54,420 bases of DNA from JAKSCF01 sp028279945 (GTDB lineage Bacteria > Bacillota > Clostridia > Peptostreptococcales > JAAYPU01). The notes beneath the pieces were generated by a model, which had not been told where the DNA came from, made no database searches, and saw nothing but the letters and a program-made list of their open reading frames with translations. Positions within the stretch are counted from its first letter, which is position 1. Every line of letters begins with the position of its first letter. This document shows, piece by piece, positions 1 through 9,492 of the stretch. The translations under genes and the position numbers were made by a program. The stretch lies in NCBI GenBank assembly GCA_028279945.1, contig JANQMT010000211.1:1-54420 (forward strand). Direction: 5' to 3'.

Positions 1-332
1 ATCTTTCCACGACTAACAAGCTATTGGTTGAGCTTTGTTAACCACAGGATTCGTAAAGCTTTTGATTTAGGCAAACCTAAATTGAGTTTTACTTTAATTT
101 TGAATACCCCCTGATTTTGATGCAACAAAGTAATGGCACAGGTGGAAAAAAGAGCACCTAAAAGAGGCAAATAAAAATTGGGGGGAAATGATCTGAGTAG
201 TTCCATAGCATCAGCGAAACTACCGCATGTCTTGATAGTGAGCAAGTATAATTTAAAAAAATAATTTAAATCCAGTTATTTTACCTTCTAAACGAATAAC
301 AAAAAAGGTGTTTCCAACTCCATAGACAAGGA
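1..332. other. Non-coding leader region of module S1
   Basis: No supported gene lies here. Apart from the structured repeat, the stretch resembles 13144-13330 (for example GTAAAGCTT and GAGTTTTACTT segments), so the window opens inside an inter-module leader. No convincing promoter with both boxes at normal spacing was found. Confidence 0.6.
107..185 (+). ncRNA. Structured leader repeat, copy 1 (upstream of S1)
   Basis: A C-rich arm at 107-118 (CCCCCTGATTTT) pairs with 174-185 (AAAATTGGGGGG) over 12 bp. The two positions that differ from the other copies' 3' arm both change Watson-Crick pairs to G-U wobbles, so the pairing survives, which favours a functional RNA over a chance repeat. The enclosed segment contains GAGCACCTAAAAGAGGCAAA, almost unchanged in all three copies. 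Similarity to copy 2 also extends upstream (about 48-63 and 80-106). It lies about 150 bp before the first S1 gene. I cannot match it to a riboswitch class I know. Possible roles, all inferred, are processive antitermination or a regulatory leader for a long late operon; a small palindromic mobile repeat is the alternative. Confidence 0.6.
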
Positions 333-716
333 GTGATTAATATTGTAATAAAAGAATATTTAATTGCTGATTCTGAATTATATACCTTATTGGGCGGTGA
401 CTACATATGGTTAGTCGAAAAGCCGGTAGATGCTATTGCAAATCCTTATATAACTTATAAGTATAAAGAGATGCAAGGCAGTGACTTTATAAAAGATTAT
501 CAATATGAATTTAAAATTGTCGGTGATGATTTAACAAAAGTACAAGCTATCAGGGAAAAGGTGATTGATTTATTAGATGATCCTAGAGGAGAAAAAATAA
601 TTAAAAACGAAAACACGGTAGTAAGACATTCTAAGCTTTTCGAAGGCGGAGAAATGAATAAAAACTCAGATACAGGCAATTTTGAAATGATTGTCTTTTT
701 TTTAATTAAAATTTAA
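333..716 (+). CDS. Tail terminator/completion protein (S1)
   Basis: A 127-residue protein in the position where long-tailed phages and F-type tailocins encode the protein that caps the tail tube and stops its growth (DUF3168/gp17-like). The length fits the family, and the gene directly precedes the tube gene. The sequence shows the usual pattern: a short N-terminal helix (EYLIADSELYTLL), then beta-rich text with a strongly hydrophobic final strand (FEMIVFFLIKI). The GTG at 333 overlaps the AAGGAG element at 328-333, which is tight spacing; an in-frame ATT at 342 would be better spaced, so the exact start is uncertain. Function is inferred from position and shape; similarity to the M2 terminator is weak. 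Confidence 0.7.
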   Translation: MINIVIKEYLIADSELYTLLGGDYIWLVEKPVDAIANPYITYKYKEMQGSDFIKDYQYEFKIVGDDLTKVQAIREKVIDLLDDPRGEKIIKNENTVVRHSKLFEGGEMNKNSDTGNFEMIVFFLIKI

Positions 717-743
717 GGATAAAGTGAAAGGAATGATTTTATT

Positions 744-1310
744 ATGGCTATGAATTATGCAAATAGTGAACCGATTATACTTGGAAGTGGAGAACTGTAT
801 ATTGGTTTAGCAAGTAACATTGCAGAGTTGACATCCTTAACAACTGTTGAAGAAGAAGCACTGGTTAATATTGGTGCAATAGAAGCCGGTGCAAGCCTTA
901 CCATTACAAATCAAAAAGCAGACGTAGTAAGTGCAAACAGAGGCAAATTAATGAAGTTTTTAATTGATAGAGACGTCAAATTTACCACTGGTATCTTAAC
1001 ATGGGATTCTCAAAATGTATGTAATTTTTTATTAGGGGGCAGCTACTCAGAAGAAAAAGATGTTAGTGATGTTGTAACATCCAAAAAAATGGTGATAGGT
1101 TCTAAAGATGTACTTCCGGATGTATATTTAAGATTTGTACATACCAAAAAAGATGGCGGAAAGCTTACTGTAAATATTTATAAAGCTAACTTTGATGGCG
1201 AGTTAAGCTTCCTATTTGAAAAAGAGAAAGCAACAACCATTAACTATGAATTTATGGCAATGGCACACGATAATAACAACTACGTTGAAATTATAGAGAC
1301 TATGGCGTAA
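744..1310 (+). CDS. Major tail tube protein (S1)
   Basis: A 188-residue beta-rich protein with the hallmarks of a siphovirus major tail protein: an N-terminal stretch ending LGSGELYIG, a long central insertion, and a C-terminal strand pair ending YEFMAMAHDNNNYVEIIE. It would polymerise as stacked hexameric rings forming the non-contractile tube. A GAAAGGA ribosome site lies about 13 bases before ATG 744. The next feature is a strong hairpin and then the chaperone gene, the order tube - chaperone - tape measure found in lambda-like and F-type tails. It is clearly different from the S2 and the contractile tube proteins, so it is not a recent copy of them. Confidence 0.85.
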   Translation: MAMNYANSEPIILGSGELYIGLASNIAELTSLTTVEEEALVNIGAIEAGASLTITNQKADVVSANRGKLMKFLIDRDVKFTTGILTWDSQNVCNFLLGGSYSEEKDVSDVVTSKKMVIGSKDVLPDVYLRFVHTKKDGGKLTVNIYKANFDGELSFLFEKEKATTINYEFMAMAHDNNNYVEIIETMA

Positions 1311-1330
1311 AACAGGTGACAGGAATGACA

Positions 1331-1352
1331 GGAACGGCTTTTGAGCCGTTCC
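1331..1352 (+). terminator. Hairpin between tube and chaperone (S1)
   Basis: A perfect 9-bp stem, GGAACGGCT/AGCCGTTCC, with a TTTG loop. It has no T-tract, so it is more likely an attenuator or mRNA-processing and stability structure than a full terminator. It could keep chaperone expression below that of the abundant tube protein. The GGAACGG/CCGTTCC core recurs at 43406-43428 and 43916-43937. Confidence 0.6.
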
Positions 1353-1389
1353 GCACTCATTCAATACATTAAAAAAGAGGAGGAGAAAA

Positions 1390-1713
1390 ATGAGCAAATA
1401 TATTGATTTAGGCCTACTTGTAAAAGACCCTTTGATATTCAAATTGGGAGAAGATGAATATACCATACCGGGTCAAATCAGCACAAAACTGGTATTGAAA
1501 TTATCACACTACGATGAAAAAATTAAAGATCTAAGTAATGATGAGATAATGCTTGAAATGCAAAAAATGGTACTGGAAATTTTATCATTAGACAAAACCA
1601 AAACATTGACACTGGAAGATATTCAAGACAAATTTGACGATGTTAGATTTTTAAAAGCAATTGTTAACGGATTTCAAGAACATATTGAAGATATAACAAA
1701 CGACCCAAACTAA
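1390..1713 (+). CDS. Tail assembly chaperone, short form (S1, gpG-like)
   Basis: A 107-residue acidic, helical protein directly before the tape measure gene. This is the position of lambda gpG, which coats the tape measure during tail assembly and is absent from the finished tail. AGAGGAGGAGAAAAATG gives an unambiguous start. The reading frame ends at TAA 1711-1713, immediately after the slippery heptamer CCCAAAC (1704-1710). A fraction of ribosomes is expected to shift -1 and make a 207-residue G-T fusion ending at 2012. Conservation of this frameshift in tail operons is established; here it is supported by frame, heptamer phase and a downstream stem. Confidence 0.85.
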   Translation: MSKYIDLGLLVKDPLIFKLGEDEYTIPGQISTKLVLKLSHYDEKIKDLSNDEIMLEMQKMVLEILSLDKTKTLTLEDIQDKFDDVRFLKAIVNGFQEHIEDITNDPN

Positions 1714-1731
1714 AATTCCCTCTGCTTATAA
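1704..1731 (+). promoter_or_regulatory. -1 ribosomal frameshift site (S1)
   Basis: The heptamer CCCAAAC lies at 1704-1710 in the exact X_XXY_YYZ phase (zero-frame codons ..C CCA AAC) one codon before the stop. A small stem CTCTG/CAGAG (1720-1736) follows about 10 bases downstream. The -1 frame is then open without a stop through to 2012. CCCAAAC differs from the AAAAAAC used in the other three modules. Confidence 0.75.
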
Positions 1732-2012
1732 CAGAGAACTTAAGTATGAGGGATAATAGTGATACACGACATAGCCAAGGGGTAGAGTTGATGCCTAATT
1801 TTGCTTACTTATTGAATAAGACAAGCATGAACTATGAGGCATTAATGGATTTACCTTATGCAATATTTTTAGGTTTATTAAAACAGTTTAGATTAATGGA
1901 CATACAATCAACGGAAGAGGGAAGAGCCCTTTTGAAGAAAAGCGAAATATTAAACACGAAAGAAGCGGATATAAGCTCTGTAAGACAATTAAATGCTTAC
2001 CAAAAGAGATAA
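1704..2012 (+). CDS. Tail chaperone frameshift extension (S1, gpT-like)
   Basis: The open -1 frame that follows the short chaperone, translated only by frameshifting. The first ATG in it (1746) has no ribosome site, and the frame is open from the slippery site, both of which argue against independent translation. The encoded segment contains PNFAYLLNKTSMNYEALMDL, then a helical part ending near NAYQKR. In the lambda model the T part bridges chaperone-coated tape measure and tube subunits. The stop codon lies in a 10-bp AT-rich hairpin (AAAAGAGATA 2002-2011 with TATCTCTTTT 2022-2031). Confidence 0.8.
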   Translation, partial: PKLKFPLLITENLSMRDNSDTRHSQGVELMPNFAYLLNKTSMNYEALMDLPYAIFLGLLKQFRLMDIQSTEEGRALLKKSEILNTKEADISSVRQLNAYQKR

Positions 2013-2031
2013 AAATCATTCTATCTCTTTT
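2002..2031 (+). terminator. Hairpin over the chaperone stop codon (S1)
   Basis: A 10-bp perfect stem, AAAAGAGATA/TATCTCTTTT, with a 10-base loop, followed by ACCTTTTTG. It could act as a weak terminator or a translational spacer just before the tape measure ribosome site. It is AT-rich, so only moderately convincing. Confidence 0.4.
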
Positions 2032-2055
2032 ACCTTTTTGAAAGGAGGCAAAAAC

Positions 2056-5000
2056 ATGAGCGAAATCATTTTAGATACATATAATTTGGAATTAAACAAT
2101 GAAAATTTTAGTGAAGGCATTGAAGACGCAGAAAAACAAGTGAAAGAGTTTAAGTCCGAAATGAATAAATTTTCTTCATTTCTCAAAGAGTCTGTTATTT
2201 CAGCGTTGGTTAAAACAAGTGATTCAGGACTAGAGTTAAACGAAGTATTCAAAGATTTGAAGGTAACGACTAATGAAGCAACAAATGAATTAAGTGATAT
2301 GAAACAGTCTTTGCTGGATATATCTAATAATTATGGCAAAAGCTTTACCGGCATAACAGAAGGCATTAATAACGTAAGGCAGGCCACTGAACAAGCAAAT
2401 AAAGAATATGAAAAAACAATTGGAATTGGATCAACTATGAAAGACATCTTTGAAAATGATGTAAAAGGCAGCATTAATAGTGTTAGTCCAATAATTGAAA
2501 ATATTGGTCAGACAAGTGGTGATGCATATGAATCCATTGAAAATGAAGCACAAAACAGCTTAAATAAAAATACTGTACTGCTAAACACACTCAATAAACA
2601 TATGGTTAATTTTGCATCTTCTGGAATAAATGCTAATACATTTACTGCCATGGTAGTCGAAGGTGCTAACAGTGTAGGGGCGTTAGATGTTGCAGTTTCA
2701 GCATTAATTACAAAGTTTGTCATGTTAAATGGGACAAAGATTTCTAGCTTTTTTTCTACATTAGTATCTTCTATACAAAGAGTCGGAATTCAAATGACAG
2801 CTTTGTCTGTAAAGGCACGAGCTGCGGCTCTGGCAACAAGTGCACTAAAGGCGGGTCTTACATTTGGAGCATCTATGGCAGTATTTGCTCTAATAAAAGG
2901 AATAAAAGAATATAACGATAAGTTAGAGCAAAACAAATTAAGAATTGAACAGACTAAAATAGCTTCAGACAATTTAAAAGAATCCATGGAAGAATTCCGA
3001 ACAAATCTGGATACCGAATCAATCGACAATGTTCGGAATGCATTAACTGATCTGGCAAATGCTATGGGATACACTGAAGCCATTGCTAAAAAAGCTCGAC
3101 TAGAAAAAGAATTAGAAGGATTAAAAAAAGCACCTTTTACAGGATGGGAAAAATATAGACAAAATGAAATTGAGAAAGAGTTAAAAGATTCCAAAAAAAT
3201 AATTGATGATTATAACTTTAAGAAAAAATATATAGAAATGGAAATATACCATACACAAAAAGCTCAAGCAGAGAAAGCACAAAGTGAAGAATATGAAGAA
3301 AAGGAAGAATATAGCCAATATTTTCCTCCAATTATTTCACATATAAAACCTATAGATCTAGATAAAAAATATGAATTATTTAAGAATACATTTGAAGATT
3401 TAGAACATGAAGCGGATGTATTGAATGAAAAATTATCCCAGCTAGAGGGTCAAGACAGAATTCCTATGTTAGAGAACCTCAATAATATCTATGAAAAGCA
3501 AAAAGATGCTCTCCATTTACTAAATAATGAACGCAGAGAAGAAGCAGCACAAATACTAGGATTAAATAAAGAAGCCATTGCGCAAATGACTTATGAAGAG
3601 ATGAGAAGTATTGAAGTTACAGAGGAACAACGAGATCGGCTGAATGAGCTGATTCCTGCGTTACAAAAAACATCTGAAAAGTGGTGGAATGTTAGTTCAG
3701 CTCAAAAAGAGAATTTATCTGAAATGAAAAATATTAATGAAGAGATAAAAAATCTTAAAAGAGAACATGTAAAAACCATAGCCGATGCAGAAAGTAAAAT
3801 TGTTGAAATATATGAACGTGAAGGTGAAGAAAAGCTAAAAGCCATACAAAAAGAACATGATGATGAGCTTGAAATGCTTGAAAAACACCATGATAAAAAA
3901 CAACAAGAATATGATAAAGATTTAGATAACTATAAAAAACACATACAATCACAAATAGATGCTATAAACGAAGCTTCCGACAAAGAAGACTTTGACAAAA
4001 ACCTAGCAGAAAAGCAAGAAGAACTTAATGAAATTCAGATGAAAATCAATGAACTGTCTCTTGTCACCGGTGATAACGAATCAGCCAGAGCAGCTCTAAT
4101 AGAAAAAGCGGAATTGGAAAACGAATTCGCAGAAAAACAAGAAGAGATTGATGAATTCATTGCAGACAGAAATAAAAACCTTAAAATAGAAGCACTCGAA
4201 GAATCTCTTGCAGATTATGAAGAATATATTGAAAATCAAAAAAGTATTGCTGATTCAGAATTTGAGCATAAAAAACAATTACTCGACAAAGAACTTCAAG
4301 ACAAAACTCAAGCACTTGAAGCCGAGTATTCCAAAGAAAAACTATACTCAAAAGCAAGAAAAATGCTTCTAAGCGGCGAATACGATGAGCTGACGACCAT
4401 GTTTATGGACTACCAGAAAAAAACAAGTGATGGGTGGTCTTCCTTGGGCGATACAATAGAAAAAGATTTTATTAGTCAATTAGAAGAAGCTAAGGCATTA
4501 TTAGAGGAATTAGAAGAAAGTGGTATTGATGTTGATATAGATCCTAGTGATTCTGATAATGGATCGACAAAAAAGAAATCACGCACAAGCTTAGGTGGCG
4601 GGTTCGAGGACATGACGGATAAAGAGTTTGAGAGGTATAAACAAAATAAAAAAGATTATGAAGCAGGTAAAAATCAAGAAAGAGCCGCAAAAGACAATCA
4701 AGATTTAAGAGATAAATATGGAATTGAAAACGACGATTATTCATATGAAGACTTAAAAGACTACTATCATGAAGGCGGTTGGGTGACATCCTTCAAAAAC
4801 AGATTATTTAACAATTTACGATCTGATGAAGTCCCGGCAGTCTTACAAACAGGTGAATTTGTTTTATCAAGGGATATGATCAGTCAAATAAGCAATAGAA
4901 ACAATTCACTTATCCAACAACCCAATGTCATAACCATAGGAAGCTTAATGGAATTTAACGGCAGTGTTGATAACTCTGCAAGACCAATGATTCAAACAAT

Positions 5001-5082
5001 CGCTGAAAACAGCCTTAAGAAGTTAGAAAGTATGCTGGAAAAGAATGGTCTCCACACAGAAGTAAAGGGACTAAGAATCTAA
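2056..5082 (+). CDS. Tape measure protein (S1)
   Basis: A 1008-residue protein that sets tail length and occupies the tube lumen. ATG 2056 is chosen because AAAGGAGG (2041-2048) sits at ideal spacing; an upstream in-frame start at 1993 lacks a site and overlaps the chaperone extension. Visible architecture: helical N-terminus; hydrophobic/Ala-rich region at about residues 212-290 (candidate membrane-interacting segment); then a long highly charged Glu/Lys coiled coil at about residues 555-770. The C-terminus has the motif typical of tape measures (VPAVLQTGEFVLSRDMI, about residues 925-942). At roughly 1.5 Angstrom per residue, the standard rule for tape measures, the tail would be about 150 nm, twice that of S2. 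Confidence 0.9.
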   Translation: MSEIILDTYNLELNNENFSEGIEDAEKQVKEFKSEMNKFSSFLKESVISALVKTSDSGLELNEVFKDLKVTTNEATNELSDMKQSLLDISNNYGKSFTGITEGINNVRQATEQANKEYEKTIGIGSTMKDIFENDVKGSINSVSPIIENIGQTSGDAYESIENEAQNSLNKNTVLLNTLNKHMVNFASSGINANTFTAMVVEGANSVGALDVAVSALITKFVMLNGTKISSFFSTLVSSIQRVGIQMTALSVKARAAALATSALKAGLTFGASMAVFALIKGIKEYNDKLEQNKLRIEQTKIASDNLKESMEEFRTNLDTESIDNVRNALTDLANAMGYTEAIAKKARLEKELEGLKKAPFTGWEKYRQNEIEKELKDSKKIIDDYNFKKKYIEMEIYHTQKAQAEKAQSEEYEEKEEYSQYFPPIISHIKPIDLDKKYELFKNTFEDLEHEADVLNEKLSQLEGQDRIPMLENLNNIYEKQKDALHLLNNERREEAAQILGLNKEAIAQMTYEEMRSIEVTEEQRDRLNELIPALQKTSEKWWNVSSAQKENLSEMKNINEEIKNLKREHVKTIADAESKIVEIYEREGEEKLKAIQKEHDDELEMLEKHHDKKQQEYDKDLDNYKKHIQSQIDAINEASDKEDFDKNLAEKQEELNEIQMKINELSLVTGDNESARAALIEKAELENEFAEKQEEIDEFIADRNKNLKIEALEESLADYEEYIENQKSIADSEFEHKKQLLDKELQDKTQALEAEYSKEKLYSKARKMLLSGEYDELTTMFMDYQKKTSDGWSSLGDTIEKDFISQLEEAKALLEELEESGIDVDIDPSDSDNGSTKKKSRTSLGGGFEDMTDKEFERYKQNKKDYEAGKNQERAAKDNQDLRDKYGIENDDYSYEDLKDYYHEGGWVTSFKNRLFNNLRSDEVPAVLQTGEFVLSRDMISQISNRNNSLIQQPNVITIGSLMEFNGSVDNSARPMIQTIAENSLKKLESMLEKNGLHTEVKGLRI

Positions 5083-5106
5083 GTATATGAAAGGAGGATG
5101 CGTCCA

Positions 5107-5874
5107 ATGTTTATAGGTGAAAGTTTTATATACGATGGGAAAAGCAGTCACGAAATGTACGGTTTAATGGTTGTACAATCAAGCTCCAGCCTAGTTACAC
5201 AAAATTTTGGAACCATAAGAAAAACCATAACAGAAAAAATAAAGAATCGAAGTAAAAACTATTTTTACGGTATAGAAGATAATGTTTTAACATTTACTTT
5301 AGAATTAGCTAAAAAATTCCCGTGGACATACGAAGAAAGAGTAGCTGTAACCAAATGGCTTTTTCAAGACACATATAAAGTTTTTAAATCAGAAGATTAT
5401 CCTTTGGAATATAAATGTGTTGCAGTTGATGGCGAATTTAAAAATACAGGCTTTAATCAAGGCTTTTTAAAAATAAAGTTTGAGTGTGATGCTTCACACC
5501 CATACTCTCCGTCAGAAATATGTACATTTGATTTATCTAATAACACCTTAGATACCATCATAGAATTAGAAAACAAATCCAATATTTTAGAGTACTATAA
5601 ACCTCAAATTGAAATATCCATGAAAGGCAGTACAGGTGTGAAATTTGAGAATTTAACCGATGGCGGCAGGACATTTGAACTCACCAATTTATATGATGAT
5701 GAGGTGATTTTTATAGATAACGAAAGAGAAATTGTCTATTCACCTTTAAGTGATACCAGATTAAGCAATCTGGTAGATAAAAGGTTTTTAAGACTTGCAT
5801 ATGGGATTAATAGAATAAAGGTAACCGGTAAGAGCTTCATTGAAGTCAAAAGTCAGTACCCAATGATGATGTAA
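5107..5874 (+). CDS. Distal tail protein, Dit-like (S1)
   Basis: A 255-residue protein of the Sipho_tail/Dit family, whose hexamer joins the last tube ring to the hub and fibres. Diagnostic features are the N-terminal SFIYDGKSSHEMYGLMV segment, the FPWTYEERVAVTKWLF segment and a C-terminal galectin-like half rich in beta strands ending SFIEVKSQYP. Of two in-frame ATGs (5098 and 5107), the second is preferred because AAGGAGG (5091-5097) directly abuts the first but is nine bases from the second. The gene sits between tape measure and hub, as expected. Module S2 has no equivalent gene. Confidence 0.85.
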   Translation: MFIGESFIYDGKSSHEMYGLMVVQSSSSLVTQNFGTIRKTITEKIKNRSKNYFYGIEDNVLTFTLELAKKFPWTYEERVAVTKWLFQDTYKVFKSEDYPLEYKCVAVDGEFKNTGFNQGFLKIKFECDASHPYSPSEICTFDLSNNTLDTIIELENKSNILEYYKPQIEISMKGSTGVKFENLTDGGRTFELTNLYDDEVIFIDNEREIVYSPLSDTRLSNLVDKRFLRLAYGINRIKVTGKSFIEVKSQYPMMM

Positions 5875-5904
5875 GCAAACTAAAAGAAAATGGAGGTGGT
5901 GATG

Positions 5905-8900
5905 ATGATCGGTAACTTAATGACATATACAGAACCATTGAGATATAGATTAACTTTATTAAAACCCGCATATAAAGAGATGAGTGTTTTACAAGAAGCC
6001 TATAATATTAAATATAAAGGCAGCTTAAGAGATATGAACGAGCTGTCTTTCTCTTTGCCCTATTATATTAACGAAGAAATAAATCCTAATTTCAGTAAAG
6101 TTAAAAATGGCTATTTAATATATGTTGAGTTATACAGCGAAGAAAATGATACAGTCTTCTTGAAAGAATATTTTCTAATCGACCGTATTGAGAACCATGC
6201 TAATGATAAAGAAGTGAAAAATGTTAGTTGCCTAGGATTGGAACAACAATTATCAAAAAAACTATTAAAAAACTATACGGGTGTAAAAAAATTATATAGA
6301 ACACCTGTTGAAATAGCAGCCTATACATCTTCTGAATTGTATCCTACCAAACAGGATTTTATAAATAGCGGCATCCTTAATGTCATTACGAATTTATGTC
6401 CTTCTTGGTCGGTAGGAGAAGTAGATGATGATATTAATGAATTGTATCGAGATGTCATGGTGGATTCGGATTCCGTTTTAAGCTTTTTAAGAAATACAGT
6501 ACAAACTTCATTTTCTTGCTTGTTTTACTTTGACTCAATAAAAAAAGAAATCCATGTACGCAACCTAACACATTTAGGTGTCAATAGAGGCTTCTTTATT
6601 TCAGAAAATAATTACATAAAATCCCTTAAAGAAACCATAGACGATTCTGATATAGTAACAAAACTCAACATATACGGTAAAGATGAATTGTCCATTAGAT
6701 CGGTGAACCCAACAGGAGAAACCTATATTCTAGACTTATCATACTATCGTAATACCGACTACATGTCACAAAGCTTACTGGATGCTTTAGAACATTACGA
6801 TACATTAATGGCAAGTAAAAGTGAAGCATTTAAAACCCTTTTAATTGACTTAAATACATACACAACTCAGCTAAATACTAAAAACAGTGAACTGACTACT
6901 CTGAATGGTGCCCTTGAAGTCTTACAAACTGAAAAAGATGGACTAATAGCTGCCGGTAGTAGTTTAACCGAAATAAATACTCAGATAGGTGAAAAAGAAA
7001 CAGAGATTACAAATATAGAAAACGAAATCAATAGCCTTCAATCCAATATAGATAATGTCACGCAGCAAATAGAAGACCTACAGACATTAATATTGATGGA
7101 AAATAATTTTACACTAGAGCAAATAGAAGAACTGGACTATTATATAAAAGAAAAAACAGTAAGAGATAATACCTTTACGGATGCCCAAGAATTATATGAT
7201 GAAGGAAAAGCAATCATTAAAAGGCTAAGCCAACCTTCTGTTCAGTTTGACATAGATATCGTCGACTTGTTTGACTTAGTAGAATGTCAGCATGATTGGT
7301 ATAAAGTAACGCTGGGAGATATAGGAACCATCAAATTCGAGAAATTCAATCGAGATGTTGAACTGAGGTTAATAGAGTATACACATAACTTTGAAGACAA
7401 CAAACTGAACCTAACCTTTGGCAACAGAAAAAACCTAAATGATCCTAATATGCTCATAGATGACCTAAAAAGTTCAATATCTTCTTCCGTATCACTAGAT
7501 ATTAACAAATATAAATACCTAGATTACATCAACAGCGGCGATAAATCAGCCATTCACGAATACATCAATGGACTATTAGATTTAGGAGCACAAGGTGCTA
7601 TAGCTGGCAGTAATCAAGAAGTCAAAATTGACGCAAGAGGCATAACCCTAACCAACCCATCTAAATCCAATCAGCAAGTACGTTTGATGGCGGATGGTAT
7701 ATATTTTACTTTAGATGGATGGCAAACATCCAAAATAGCATTAACCTCCGAAAATGGAATAGCAGCTGAAGTTATACGCGGCATTTTAGGTGAATTCTGT
7801 ACCGTAAGAGCAGACAAAATAATAGTTGGTGATGCCGGACAAAAAATATCTGATGATGTAATTTCAAGTTCTGATGTATGGAATAACATAGAATCCAATG
7901 CGAATAGTTATACAGACAGTGTCGCTTCAGATTTACAAAATCAAATAGATGGCAATATAACCACTTGGTTTTATGATGGTGAGCCAACACTGTTGAATAT
8001 TCCAGCCATAAATTGGACAACTGACACAGAAAAAGATAAACATCTGGGAGATCTATACTATGACAATTTAACAGGATATGCCTACAGATTCAGAAAAAAT
8101 GTCTCCATATATGAATGGATTAAAATAGAAGATACAGATATTACTACAGCATTAACCAACGCAAAAAATGCTCAAGACACAGCAGACGGTAAACGGAGAG
8201 TATTTACAACCACACCTACGCCACCTTACGATGTGGGTGATTTATGGGCAGGTGGAGCGAATGGAGATTTAAAAAGATGCAAGAAATCTAAAGAATTAGA
8301 AGATAGCTACAGTGCCGGCGATTGGGAATTAGCTTCAAAATATACAGATGATACACTGGCGAATGAGGCTTTAAACAAAGCCAATAATTCAGTGCAGCAG
8401 GGCACATTATATAATAAAGTATTGATTAGCTCTCAAAATGGCATACAGGTTTTAGATAATTTCAGTAAAGAAAGAGTAAAGATAGGAAATTATGCAACTG
8501 GAAAATATGGATTATTATTAAAAGATGCTACAGGGAGTAAAACAATATTAAGCGAAGATGGTATATTACAAACCTGGCAAGAAGGCAGAACTGACAATGT
8601 CGATGTTTCCCACCCCTTAAAACTAAACATCTTTGTTCCTGAGAATACAAAAAGCATTCATCAATGTATATTGAGATTTAAAATGGAAAAGTTTAGAGCA
8701 TATTCGACAGGAGCTAGTAATGGTGGAGGAAGTACTCGAACGTCGGATGCTTCTTCAAAATCTACAACAGATAGCGGTGGAAGTAGTACGAAAACATCTA
8801 GAAGTGGAGGTGGAGGTACTGTAAGTTCATCAAGTGGTGGGGGAAGAGAAATAACTTCTGATAGTGGAGCAGGAAGACATAAACATAAAATAATTGATGC

Positions 8901-9399
8901 TGGTAATATAAATAATGAAAAATGGACAACACGTAAATATAGAATGAAAGACAGTGATAATTCATCAATATATATTCAATTAGATACCAGTGGCTTTTAT
9001 TATAGGGATATATATAATCCTGATGTAGATGGAGCACATGTACATGCTATTGATTTACCTTCACACACGCACTCGGTTACTATAGGTTCCCATACCCACG
9101 AGATAGATATTCCATCACACCAACATAATATGGAACATACTCACGATATTAGTATACCAAGCCATACACATGGAATTAACTATGGAATCTTTGAAAGCAC
9201 ATTACCATCTAATATTACAATTAAAATAAATGGAATAAATAGAACATCCACTTTAGGTGGAAGTTTTAATACTGATAAAAACAACTTAAATATATCCTCA
9301 TTCATTAATATTGGTCAATGGAACAGCATAGAACTTGGTTCCAATAGACTAGGCAGAATAGATGCTAGTGTATTTGTTCAAGCATTGATGGGCATATAA
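5905..9399 (+). CDS. Tail hub/spike protein with HxH-rich tip (S1)
   Basis: An 1164-residue protein. The first half resembles prophage tail endopeptidase/hub proteins, which form the trimeric tail tip. Residues about 300-400 form a coiled coil (long Leu/Ile/Glu/Gln heptads around nt 6800-7130). The C-terminal part is fibre-like: a Gly/Ser-rich linker (about nt 8710-8870), then seven His-X-His motifs between about nt 8878 and 9172 (HKH, HVH, five more at 6-9 residue spacing). HxH pairs in trimeric phage needles bind a metal ion, as in the T4 gp37 tip, so this is probably a metal-stabilised rod. The start is ATG 5905, eight bases after GGAGG; ATGs at 5890 and 5902 are alternatives. No catalytic residues can be assigned. 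Confidence 0.8.
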   Translation: MIGNLMTYTEPLRYRLTLLKPAYKEMSVLQEAYNIKYKGSLRDMNELSFSLPYYINEEINPNFSKVKNGYLIYVELYSEENDTVFLKEYFLIDRIENHANDKEVKNVSCLGLEQQLSKKLLKNYTGVKKLYRTPVEIAAYTSSELYPTKQDFINSGILNVITNLCPSWSVGEVDDDINELYRDVMVDSDSVLSFLRNTVQTSFSCLFYFDSIKKEIHVRNLTHLGVNRGFFISENNYIKSLKETIDDSDIVTKLNIYGKDELSIRSVNPTGETYILDLSYYRNTDYMSQSLLDALEHYDTLMASKSEAFKTLLIDLNTYTTQLNTKNSELTTLNGALEVLQTEKDGLIAAGSSLTEINTQIGEKETEITNIENEINSLQSNIDNVTQQIEDLQTLILMENNFTLEQIEELDYYIKEKTVRDNTFTDAQELYDEGKAIIKRLSQPSVQFDIDIVDLFDLVECQHDWYKVTLGDIGTIKFEKFNRDVELRLIEYTHNFEDNKLNLTFGNRKNLNDPNMLIDDLKSSISSSVSLDINKYKYLDYINSGDKSAIHEYINGLLDLGAQGAIAGSNQEVKIDARGITLTNPSKSNQQVRLMADGIYFTLDGWQTSKIALTSENGIAAEVIRGILGEFCTVRADKIIVGDAGQKISDDVISSSDVWNNIESNANSYTDSVASDLQNQIDGNITTWFYDGEPTLLNIPAINWTTDTEKDKHLGDLYYDNLTGYAYRFRKNVSIYEWIKIEDTDITTALTNAKNAQDTADGKRRVFTTTPTPPYDVGDLWAGGANGDLKRCKKSKELEDSYSAGDWELASKYTDDTLANEALNKANNSVQQGTLYNKVLISSQNGIQVLDNFSKERVKIGNYATGKYGLLLKDATGSKTILSEDGILQTWQEGRTDNVDVSHPLKLNIFVPENTKSIHQCILRFKMEKFRAYSTGASNGGGSTRTSDASSKSTTDSGGSSTKTSRSGGGGTVSSSSGGGREITSDSGAGRHKHKIIDAGNINNEKWTTRKYRMKDSDNSSIYIQLDTSGFYYRDIYNPDVDGAHVHAIDLPSHTHSVTIGSHTHEIDIPSHQHNMEHTHDISIPSHTHGINYGIFESTLPSNITIKINGINRTSTLGGSFNTDKNNLNISSFINIGQWNSIELGSNRLGRIDASVFVQALMGI

Positions 9400-9492
9400 C
9401 CAGATATTAAAAAACTAAAATTAAATTGATAATGGTTTAATATTTTTTATATTAGACCTCTTTTAACTTTTTTAAATAAAGGAGTGAATAAA

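Noticed and set aside
107..185. Leader repeat as a c-di-GMP or other known riboswitch
   Set aside because: The GGCAAA word is reminiscent of c-di-GMP-I, but the rest of that consensus (for example GGGACGCAAAG) and its two-helix layout are absent; no other class I know fits.
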